This document shows, piece by piece, positions 42,866 through 49,951 of a stretch of DNA of 64,000 nt. This DNA is from Pseudogemmobacter sp044142105. Its GTDB lineage: Bacteria > Pseudomonadota > Alphaproteobacteria > Rhodobacterales > Rhodobacteraceae. Positions within the stretch are counted from its first letter, which is position 1; each line of letters begins with the position of its first letter. The stretch spans positions 186,001 through 250,000 of the forward strand of contig NZ_JBGTYM010000002.1 of NCBI RefSeq assembly GCF_044142105.1, written 5' to 3'. A program made the translations under genes and the position numbers. The notes below the pieces were generated by a model. It was not told the origin of the DNA, did no database searches, and was given only the letters and a program-made list of their open reading frames with translations.

Positions 42866-43882
42866 TCAGGGTTGGGGCGCGGTTAGGCGGTTGCCCTGGG
42901 CGTCGAACCACAGGGGATTGTGCGGCCGGATCGCCAGGCTGTCGCCGGGGGCCAGCGCGGTATGGGCATCGGCGAGGGTAACGATCTGATGTGTCCCCAG
43001 GCTCAGGTGCAGGCGGGTCTGGTCGCCCAGATGTTCCAGCCGGTGCACGGTGGCGGGCGCGCCCTCACCCTGAAGAATATGCTCGGGGCGAAGGCCGATC
43101 TGGGCCGCGCCGGGCGGCGGCGGGGCCAGCGCGCCGAAGGCCTCGGCGGGCAGAAGGGTGATGCGCGGCTGACCCAGGCGGCTGGCGACGTAAGTGCTTA
43201 TCGGCTCTTCATAAATCTCGCGCGGGGTGCCGAACTGCACCAGCCGCCCTTCGTCCAGCACGCCGACATGGCTGGCCATGGTCATGGCCTCGATCTGGTC
43301 GTGGGTGACATAGAGGAAGGTCGCGCCCAGTTCGGCATGGATGCGCGTCAACTCGATCCGCAGCTCGGCCCGCAGCTTGGCATCAAGGCTGCTCAGCGGT
43401 TCGTCCATCAGGTAGATGCGCGGGTTTCGCACCAGCGCCCGACCGATCGAGACGCGCTGCATCTCGCCCCCGGACAGGGCGGTGGCCTTGTTGTCGAGCT
43501 TATGCGGGATGCGCAGCACGCGGGCCACTTCGGCGACGCGCGTGGCGATCTGGTCTTCGGGCATGGCGATCATCGGAGAGCGCAGCGGGAAGGCCAGATT
43601 GTCGCGCACGGTCATATGCGGATAAAGCGAATATTGCTGGAAAACCATGGCGATATCGCGCTGGGCGGGGGTGTCGCGCAGAACCGAGACCCCATCGATC
43701 CGCACATCGCCGCTGTCGGGCCGGTCAAGGCCCGCGATCAGCCGCAGGGTGGTGGTCTTGCCCGCGCCGGTGGGACCCAGAAGCACGACGAAAGCGCCGT
43801 CAGGGATGGTCAGCGAGACATCCCTCAGCGCTTGCGTGACGCCGTAAGCCTTTGACAGACCTGAAAGAGTGACCTCAGCCAT
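42866..43882 (-). CDS. Carbohydrate ABC transporter ATP-binding protein (second)
   Basis: 338 aa from ATG 43882. Walker A GPTGAGKTTT, Q-loop FQQYSLYPHM, signature LSGGEMQR, Walker B IYLMDEPLSSLD, H-loop THDQIEAM, then the MalK-type regulatory domain (IGLRPEHIL). It overlaps the preceding ATPase gene by eight bases. Two non-identical ATPases in one operon are typical of glycerol-type (GlpS/GlpT) importers, where they work as a heterodimer. Confidence 0.92.
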   Translation of the reverse strand: MAEVTLSGLSKAYGVTQALRDVSLTIPDGAFVVLLGPTGAGKTTTLRLIAGLDRPDSGDVRIDGVSVLRDTPAQRDIAMVFQQYSLYPHMTVRDNLAFPLRSPMIAMPEDQIATRVAEVARVLRIPHKLDNKATALSGGEMQRVSIGRALVRNPRIYLMDEPLSSLDAKLRAELRIELTRIHAELGATFLYVTHDQIEAMTMASHVGVLDEGRLVQFGTPREIYEEPISTYVASRLGQPRITLLPAEAFGALAPPPPGAAQIGLRPEHILQGEGAPATVHRLEHLGDQTRLHLSLGTHQIVTLADAHTALAPGDSLAIRPHNPLWFDAQGNRLTAPQP

Positions 43883-44972
43883 GATGCACCCCCGCATTGG
43901 CGGCGCTGCGCAGGGCGCGGCCGGTGGCGCCGTCGAACAACGTCAGTTTCGGCGCGGTGAATGAGAGGCCCAGCGTCTCGCCCACGCGGGCGGGCTGGCC
44001 GGAAGGCGCGCGCGCCTTGAGCGGACCGAAGGCTGTTTCGAGGGTGATGATCTGGGTGGTGCCCAGATATTCGGTCGCCAGAACCTGCGCGGGCAGATCG
44101 CCGGTTTCGCCCAATGTGATGTGTTCGGGCCGGACGCCCAACACAAGCGATTGTGTGCTGGCGGTTTCCTGCAATTGCGGCACAGAGATGCGGGCGGCGC
44201 CCAGGGTCACGTCGGTTGCACCGGCCTGTGCCACGCCTTCGAAGCGCAGCGTGTTCATCGATGGGCTGCCGATGAAATCGGCCACGAAGAGCGTGGCGGG
44301 GTGATCGTAGATTTCCTGCGGCTTGCCGAACTGTTCGACAACCCCATGATTCATCACGACGATCTTGTCGCCCATCTGCATCGCCTCAAGCTGGTCATGG
44401 GTGACATAGACCGTGGTCGCGCCCATGCGGTCGTGCAGGGCGCGCAGTTCCTCGGCCATGGTCTCGCGAAACTCGGCATCCAACGCGCCCAGGGGTTCGT
44501 CCATCATGAAGGCCTTGGGGCGGCGCACGATGGCGCGGCCCAGAGCGACGCGCTGACGGTCGCCGCCCGACAGCCCGCCGACGCCTTTGTCCAACAGATG
44601 TTCGATGCGCAGGATGCGGGCCACTTCGGCGACGCGGCTTGCCACCTCGGTCTTGGCGACACCCTGGCTGACCAGTGGATAAGCGATGTTTTTCCGCACG
44701 TTAAGATGCGGGTACAGGGCGAACATCTGGAAGACCATGGCGATGTCGCGCTGGCTTGCGGGGCGGCGGCTGACCTCTTCGCCGTCGATCAGAATCTCGC
44801 CGCTTGTCGGGATTTCAAGGCCGGCGATCATGCGCAAGGTGGTGGTCTTGCCGCAGCCCGAAGGGCCAAGCAGCATGAAGAATTCGCCATCCGCGATGGT
44901 GAAACTTGACCCCTGCACAGCGGTGAAAGCGCCGAATTCCTTGCGCAGATTTCTGATGACGATCTCGGCCAA
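43875..44972 (-). CDS. Carbohydrate ABC transporter ATP-binding protein (first)
   Basis: 365 aa. Walker A GPSGCGKTTT, Q-loop FQMFALYPHL, signature LSGGDRQR, Walker B AFMMDEPLGALD, H-loop THDQLEAM, and a MalK-like C-terminal domain (LVLGVRPEHITLGETG). It is the UgpC/MalK class that powers CUT1 sugar importers. It follows the 62-aa membrane protein by three bases and overlaps the second ATPase gene. Confidence 0.93.
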   Translation of the reverse strand: MAEIVIRNLRKEFGAFTAVQGSSFTIADGEFFMLLGPSGCGKTTTLRMIAGLEIPTSGEILIDGEEVSRRPASQRDIAMVFQMFALYPHLNVRKNIAYPLVSQGVAKTEVASRVAEVARILRIEHLLDKGVGGLSGGDRQRVALGRAIVRRPKAFMMDEPLGALDAEFRETMAEELRALHDRMGATTVYVTHDQLEAMQMGDKIVVMNHGVVEQFGKPQEIYDHPATLFVADFIGSPSMNTLRFEGVAQAGATDVTLGAARISVPQLQETASTQSLVLGVRPEHITLGETGDLPAQVLATEYLGTTQIITLETAFGPLKARAPSGQPARVGETLGLSFTAPKLTLFDGATGRALRSAANAGVHHG

Positions 44973-44975
44973 GGT

Positions 44976-45164
44976 CTACTCCGGGAAATGGCTGGTGACG
45001 ATGAACATCACCGTACCGGCAAGGGTCACGAGGAAGGACCAGGTGAAGGCCCAGAGGAAGAAGGGCTGCATCAGCATGAAGACGCCAAGGCCGATCAGGA
45101 TCGTCGCCAGCATCTCCCACGGGCCGCGCCGCAGGTGCAGAAGGCCGGTCAGAAAACGGGTCAT
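44976..45164 (-). CDS. Small two-helix membrane protein of the ABC transporter operon (DUF2160/GlpU-like position)
   Basis: 62 aa. Two hydrophobic helices (about 16-35 and 37-57). It sits between the inner permease gene and the ATPase genes. In Rhizobium glycerol importers a small membrane protein (GlpU, DUF2160) holds a comparable place, so it may be an accessory transport subunit; the match is by position and shape rather than by motif. Its ribosome site AAAGGAAG is contributed by the 11-bp tandem repeat just upstream. Confidence 0.6.
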   Translation of the reverse strand: MTRFLTGLLHLRRGPWEMLATILIGLGVFMLMQPFFLWAFTWSFLVTLAGTVMFIVTSHFPE

Positions 45165-45169
45165 TGCGA

Positions 45170-45213
45170 CGTCTTCCTTTCGTCTTCCAAACGTCTTCCG
45201 AACGTCTTGCTCA
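45170..45213. repeat. Four-unit 11-bp tandem repeat (copy A)
   Basis: Units at 45170, 45181, 45192 and 45203, each 11 bp, with core GTCTTCC followed by TTT, AAA, GAA; the fourth unit is GTCTTGC. The array fills the whole gap between the inner-permease stop and the small membrane protein. On the coding (minus) strand it gives repeated GGAAGACG, which resembles ribosome binding sites. An array of the same period, core and degenerate fourth unit occurs at 60179-60222. Confidence 0.85.
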
Positions 45214-46164
45214 TTTGCGCACCGCGCCGAAGGTGATGCCGCGCAGAAGGTGCTTGCGCAGGAGGATGGTGAAGATCATCACCGGCAGCAGGAACAGGGT
45301 CGCCCCCGCCGCCACGGCAGGCCAGTCCTGGCCGCCGACGCCGATGATTGTGGGGATGAAGGGCGGCGCGGTCTGCGCCTTGCCCGAGGTCAGAAGCACC
45401 GCGAAGGCATATTCGTTCCAGGCGAAGATCAGGCAGAAGATCGCGGTGCTGGCGATGCCCGTCGCCGCCTGCGGCAGCACGACCTTTCGGAAGGCCTGAA
45501 AGCGGGTGTAGCCGTCGATCAGGGCCGCTTCTTCGTATTCGCGCGGGATCTCGTCGATGAAACCTTTCAGCAGCCAGACGGCGAGCGAGATGTTCACGGC
45601 GGTGTACAGCAGGATCATGCCCAGATGCGTGTCGCTGAGGCCGAGCTGGCGATACATCAGGTAGATCGGGATCGCGACGGCGATGGGCGGCATCATGCGC
45701 GTGGAGAGGATGAAGAACAGAAGGTCATCCTTCAGCGGCACCTTGAAGCGCGAGAAGCCATAGGCCGCCAGCGTGCCGAGAAAGATCGACAGCGCGGTCG
45801 AACCGAAGCCGATGATCACCGAATTCAGGAAGCGTTCGCCAAAGCGCGAGGGGCCGACGATCTGCATCCCCTGATCGCGGGCGACCTGTTCATACCAGGT
45901 CTCGGGCGGGGGCAGGGCCTGCAATTCGGATACGGCGGGGCGGGTGCGGGTGGTGAAGAGGTTCACATAGCCTTCGAGGCTGGGTTCGAAAAACACCTTG
46001 GGCGGGTAGGAAATCGAATCCGGGCCGGATTTGAAGCCGGTCGAGATGATCCAGACCAGGGGCAGCAGCGTGATCAGCGCATAAAGCACGACCAGGGTGC
46101 CAGCGACCCATTTCGCCGCGGGCGAGGGTTCGGTCACCGACCAGCTTGAGGAGAGGCCGCTCAT
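45211..46164 (-). CDS. Carbohydrate ABC transporter permease (MalG-like)
   Basis: 317 aa from ATG 46164, overlapping the preceding permease stop (ATGA). Six membrane helices are predicted, with a large periplasmic loop between the first two. The EAA motif EEAALIDGYTRFQAFRKVVLPQA contacts the ATPase. Class CUT1 second permease. The stop lies in the fourth unit of the 11-bp repeat array. Confidence 0.93.
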   Translation of the reverse strand: MSGLSSSWSVTEPSPAAKWVAGTLVVLYALITLLPLVWIISTGFKSGPDSISYPPKVFFEPSLEGYVNLFTTRTRPAVSELQALPPPETWYEQVARDQGMQIVGPSRFGERFLNSVIIGFGSTALSIFLGTLAAYGFSRFKVPLKDDLLFFILSTRMMPPIAVAIPIYLMYRQLGLSDTHLGMILLYTAVNISLAVWLLKGFIDEIPREYEEAALIDGYTRFQAFRKVVLPQAATGIASTAIFCLIFAWNEYAFAVLLTSGKAQTAPPFIPTIIGVGGQDWPAVAAGATLFLLPVMIFTILLRKHLLRGITFGAVRK

Positions 46165-47117
46165 CTTTCCTTCACCTTGTTCAGCGCTTTGACATAGATC
46201 GAGGCGAGGCCGAAGACTGTGACAAAGAGGATGATGGCATAGGCGCTGGAATAGCCCGTCCGCCATTTCTCGAAGGCTTCGCGTTTCAGTTCGATCGAGG
46301 TCAGCAGGGTCTCATCGCCGGGGCCGCCGCCGGTGAGCAGCGTGACCATGTCGAACATCTTGAAATTCTCGATGCCGCGGAACAGCACGGCCAGCATCAG
46401 GAAGGGCAGCGCCATGGGCAGGGTGATGGTCCAGAACTGCCGCCATTTCGAGGCGCGGTCGATCTCGGCCGCCTCATAGATGTAATCGGGGATCGAGCGC
46501 AGCCCGGCGAGGCAGATCAGCATGACGAAGGGCGTCCACATCCAGGTGTCGACGATGACGATGGACCATTTGGCCCAGCCGCCAGGGCCAAGCATGGAGA
46601 AGGACGAGGCGGGGATGCCGGTGACGAATTCGACCGCGTAATTGATCAGGCCGATCTGCGGCTGGTAAAGGAACGTCCAGAAATTGCCGACGACGGCGGG
46701 CGAGAGCATCATCGGCAGCACGATCAGCGTGGTGATCAGGTCATTGCCCTTGAACTTGCGGTTGATCAGCCAGGCCAGGGCAAAGCCCAGGATGACCTGA
46801 AAGGTCAGGGTCCAGATCAGGAAATGGGCCGTGGTCTGCATATTGGCCCAAGTGTCGGCATCGGTCAGGATGCGGGTGTAATTGCGCAATCCGACCCATT
46901 TCACCTCGGCATTGGGCTTGTTGGCGGCGTAGTTGGTGAAGGACAGCCGGATGGTCCAGATCAGCGGGAAGATGTTGATCGCCATCAGCAGCACGATGGT
47001 CGGGCCGACGAAAAGCCAGGCGATGGTGCGGTCAGACAGGCCGCGGATGCGGCGGGCGAGGGGGCGCGGCGTGGCGCGCGCGGTCGCGAGGGCGACGGAA
47101 TCGAGTTTCGTGGACAT
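46161..47117 (-). CDS. Carbohydrate ABC transporter permease (MalF-like)
   Basis: 318 aa with six predicted membrane helices; an N-terminal basic segment, then FVGPTIVLLMAINIFPLIWTIRLSFTNY typical of CUT1 permeases, and the EAA motif YEAAEIDRASKWRQFWTITLPMALP. It pairs with the MalG-like permease. It is separated from the binding-protein gene by about 80 bp containing a strong hairpin, which usually lowers expression of membrane components relative to the binding protein. Confidence 0.93.
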   Translation of the reverse strand: MSTKLDSVALATARATPRPLARRIRGLSDRTIAWLFVGPTIVLLMAINIFPLIWTIRLSFTNYAANKPNAEVKWVGLRNYTRILTDADTWANMQTTAHFLIWTLTFQVILGFALAWLINRKFKGNDLITTLIVLPMMLSPAVVGNFWTFLYQPQIGLINYAVEFVTGIPASSFSMLGPGGWAKWSIVIVDTWMWTPFVMLICLAGLRSIPDYIYEAAEIDRASKWRQFWTITLPMALPFLMLAVLFRGIENFKMFDMVTLLTGGGPGDETLLTSIELKREAFEKWRTGYSSAYAIILFVTVFGLASIYVKALNKVKER

Positions 47118-47161
47118 GGGACCTCAGGGCGCGCGCGAAGGGGCCGCCGAAGGAAGGGGAG

Positions 47162-47185
47162 GCCCGGCCCCGCGAAGGGCCGGGC
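47162..47185 (-). terminator. Intra-operon hairpin after the binding-protein gene
   Basis: Perfect 9-bp stem GCCCGGCCC/GGGCCGGGC with a 6-base loop and no U-tract, between the binding protein and the first permease. Typical of a partial terminator or RNA-stabilising element. Confidence 0.6.
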
Positions 47186-47197
47186 AGAAGGCGGCGG

Positions 47198-48523
47198 TCA
47201 GAGCTTGCCGTCATCCTCGAAAGCTTCGGTCCAGTCGGCAATCAGGCCGTCCAGCGCCTCTTTCGCGGTGCCATTGCCGGCCACGACGTAATCGTGGAAC
47301 CGCTTCTGCGAATCCTGCAGCAGCGTGGCATAGCTGGGCTCGGCCCAGAAATCCTTCACGATGGCCATGGAATCGAGGAAGGTCTGGGCATAGGGCTGGC
47401 TGGTGGCGAAGGACGGGTCCTCGACCACGGCGCGCAGGCAGGAGAAGCCGCCCATCGACCACCATTTCTTCTGCACCTCGGGCTGGGCGAACCATTTGAT
47501 ATAATCCAGCGCCGCTTCCTGATTGTCGGAATAGGACACGACCGAGATGCCCTGGCCGCCCAATTGCGCGAATTGCTTGCCATCGGGGCCGGCGGGGTTG
47601 ACCAGATAGCCGGTCTTGCCGCCGCCCACGTTCGGGTCGACCTCGAACCCCGGCCAGGTGAAGGCGAAGTTCATCTGGAGCGCGACCTGACCGGATTTAT
47701 AGGCGTCGATCCCCTCGCCCATATAGGTGTTCGAGGTGCCGGGCGCGACGCAGCAATCGTAAAGCGATTTGTAGAATTCCAGACCGGCGACGGCGCCCGG
47801 AGAATTGACGAAGCCTTCCATGTCATAGGGCTTGTCGGGGTTTTCATAGAGGAAGCCGAAGCTGTAGAGCACATCCATGACGCCCATGGTGATGCCTTCC
47901 GAGCCGCGCTCGGAATAGATCGAGGCGCCATAGACGGTCTTGCCGTCGATCTCGCGGCCCTGGAAGAATTCGGCGACCTCCTTCAGTTCCGCGAAGGTGG
48001 CGGGGGGCGTCAGGTCGCGGCCGTATTTTTCCTTGAAGGCGGCCTGGATTTCGGGGCGTTCGAACCAGTCCTTGCGGTAGGTCCAGCCGACGACATCGCC
48101 GAAGGCGGGCAGGGACCAGTAGTTCGGGGTGTTCTTCGGCCATTCGGAATAGCCGGTCACGGTGGCGGGAACGAAGGCATCCATCGAGATGCCATTGGCG
48201 TCGAAGAAATCGTTCAGCTTGACATAATGGCCGTTCTCGGCGGCGCCGCCGATCCACTGGCTGTCGCCGATCATCAGGTCGCACAGCTTGCCGCCCGAGT
48301 TCAGCTCGTTCAGCATCCGGTCGGCGAAATTGGGCCAGGGCACGAATTCGAAGTTCATCTTCACGCCCGATTGCGCCTCGAAGTCTTTCGACAACTCGAC
48401 AAGCGCGTTGGCCGGGTCCCAGGCGGCCCAGCAGAGCGTCAGTTCCTTGTCCTGCGCTTGGGCCGCGGCTGCGGCGGCGACAAGCGAAATGGCCGTGGCA
48501 GCGGCCAGGCGTCCAGCTTTCAT
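47198..48523 (-). CDS. ABC transporter substrate-binding protein (family 1, carbohydrate/polyol)
   Basis: 441 aa from ATG 48523. The signal peptide is MKAGRLAAATAISLVAAAAAAQAQ with cleavage near residue 24. The mature protein begins ELTLCWAAWDPANALVELSKDFE and has the extended two-lobe layout of sugar binding proteins (CDLMIGDSQWIGG, YWSLPAFGDVVGWTYRKDWF, GISVVSYSDNQEAALDYIKWFA). Cys residues in the mature part (CVAP after DCC) could form a disulfide. It is shorter than Rhizobium GlpV, so the substrate need not be glycerol. First gene of the operon, with a LacI-type operator upstream. Confidence 0.92.
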   Translation of the reverse strand: MKAGRLAAATAISLVAAAAAAQAQDKELTLCWAAWDPANALVELSKDFEAQSGVKMNFEFVPWPNFADRMLNELNSGGKLCDLMIGDSQWIGGAAENGHYVKLNDFFDANGISMDAFVPATVTGYSEWPKNTPNYWSLPAFGDVVGWTYRKDWFERPEIQAAFKEKYGRDLTPPATFAELKEVAEFFQGREIDGKTVYGASIYSERGSEGITMGVMDVLYSFGFLYENPDKPYDMEGFVNSPGAVAGLEFYKSLYDCCVAPGTSNTYMGEGIDAYKSGQVALQMNFAFTWPGFEVDPNVGGGKTGYLVNPAGPDGKQFAQLGGQGISVVSYSDNQEAALDYIKWFAQPEVQKKWWSMGGFSCLRAVVEDPSFATSQPYAQTFLDSMAIVKDFWAEPSYATLLQDSQKRFHDYVVAGNGTAKEALDGLIADWTEAFEDDGKL

Positions 48524-48650
48524 GATGTCCTCCCGGTGATCTGTGATGATCGGCGTTGGTCGCGTGCCCGTGCGGCGCGCTCTCCTTCGCGCTGCCGGGC
48601 CTTCTTGCTGCAAAAACCATAGTCCTGCGTCTGGCGGGCTGTAAAGCAAT

Positions 48651-48672
48651 TTTTGAGGTGCGTACCTCAAAA
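48651..48672. promoter_or_regulatory. LacI-type operator of the ABC transporter operon
   Basis: A perfect 22-bp palindrome, TTTTGAGGT-GCGT-ACCTCAAAA, about 130 bp upstream of the binding-protein start and 50 bp beyond the LacI gene. The half site TGAGGT recurs upstream of the LacI gene itself. Confidence 0.85.
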
Positions 48673-48721
48673 TGGTGCCGCGCGGGGTTGGGGCTGCCTG
48701 TGGCCCGATGAGGCGCCGGGA

Positions 48722-49750
48722 TCAGGGGGTCAGGTTTTCGGCGAGAAGGATCTCGATCCGAAGCTGTTCCTGGGCGGAATCGATGGCGCTGTGATCGGCC
48801 TTGGCGCGCAGGACGCGCAGGGCCGAGCGCGCGAGATGGCCCATGTTCTGGGTGATGATCGCGTCGATATGGCCCGAGAGCAGGGCCTGCCTCGTATGCG
48901 GCGTCAGCTCATGGCCGATCACGGTGAAGCGCCCGGTCAGGCCCAGATCGGCAAGGGTGGACGACAGAGCGCGATGGCCCGAGCCCATCAGGTAAATGCC
49001 CGCCACATCGGGGGCATGGCGCAGGGCCTCGGTCACCACGGCGCGCAGCGTGGTGTCGGAGCCATGGGTTTCCAGCGTGGGCAGGACGGTCAGGCCGGGG
49101 AATTGCGCCAGCATCACATCGTCAAAGCCGCGGCGACGTTCGACCGCGTCGCGCAACTGCATGGATTGCGCGATGGCGAGGATGGAACCCATTGATCTGC
49201 CACAGAAACGGCCCATCAGAACGCCTGCCGTGCGTCCGGCGGCGCGGCTGTCGATGCCGATGAAATGCGCCCTTTCGCTGTTGGGCAGGTCTGACACGAG
49301 CGCGATGACCGGGATGCCGCGCGCGCGCAGCGCCCGCACGGCATCGCGCACCACAGGCGTTTCCGGCGCCATCAGCGCCACGCCTGAAATGGTGTCGGGC
49401 AGGCCGGCCAGGGCCGCCGCCAGGGCATGGGCATCTTCGGCCGGATAGCGCAGGATGGTCAGGTCGGTGCGCGACAGGGCGGCGGTGGCGCCCGCCTCGC
49501 GCAGCGCCTGTTCCAGCACGGTCAGGAACTGGCTGTCGCCATCGGGCAGGGCGGCCACCATGGCATAGCTGCGCTGGCGTGCCAGATTGGCTGCGGCCAT
49601 GTCTCGGACATAGCCCAGCCGCGTCACCGCCTCTTGCACCGCTTGCACGGTGCGCGCGCGCACGCCGGGCCGGTCGTTCAGGACGCGGTCGACGGTGGCC
49701 AGGCTGACCCCGGCCTCGCGGGCAATGTCATTGACGGTGGGTCGGGTCAT
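48722..49750 (-). CDS. LacI-family transcriptional regulator of the ABC transporter/DhaKL operon
   Basis: 342 aa. The N-terminal helix-turn-helix TVNDIAREAGVSLATVDRVLNDRPGV and hinge helix RDMAAANLARQRS precede a type-1 periplasmic-binding-like ligand domain (GVALMAPETPVVRDAVRALRARGIPVIALVSDLPNSERAHFIGIDSRAAGRTAG). The TVDRVLN form of the recognition helix, with Asp, occurs in the subgroup regulating inositol and polyol genes. It lies upstream in the same orientation and probably represses the operon and itself. Confidence 0.92.
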   Translation of the reverse strand: MTRPTVNDIAREAGVSLATVDRVLNDRPGVRARTVQAVQEAVTRLGYVRDMAAANLARQRSYAMVAALPDGDSQFLTVLEQALREAGATAALSRTDLTILRYPAEDAHALAAALAGLPDTISGVALMAPETPVVRDAVRALRARGIPVIALVSDLPNSERAHFIGIDSRAAGRTAGVLMGRFCGRSMGSILAIAQSMQLRDAVERRRGFDDVMLAQFPGLTVLPTLETHGSDTTLRAVVTEALRHAPDVAGIYLMGSGHRALSSTLADLGLTGRFTVIGHELTPHTRQALLSGHIDAIITQNMGHLARSALRVLRAKADHSAIDSAQEQLRIEILLAENLTP

Positions 49751-49783
49751 TCTTCCTCCGGTGCCCAGCTTTGCCGTGAAGAA

Positions 49784-49799
49784 TGAGGTACGTCAATCA
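49784..49799. promoter_or_regulatory. Partial operator upstream of the LacI gene
   Basis: TGAGGTACGT followed by a degraded second half (TCA), aligned with the palindrome at 48651-48672. It lies about 35 bp before the LacI start, suggesting weak autoregulation. Confidence 0.5.
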
Positions 49800-49951
49800 C
49801 CTCGCCAGAAGCATGGCTTGCGGCCTTTTGTGGCATGGCCGCCACGCCGCGGCCAGAGCGCCCGGCTGCCGCGCGCTGATCCATCAAATTCGACCAAATT
49901 CCGCCACAATTTGGCCTTACTTGGCTCAGGCAGAAACCACGGCACCGGGCA

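Noticed and set aside
45170..45213. Short tandem array considered as CRISPR-like
   Set aside because: The 11-bp units are contiguous without spacers, and no cas genes are present.
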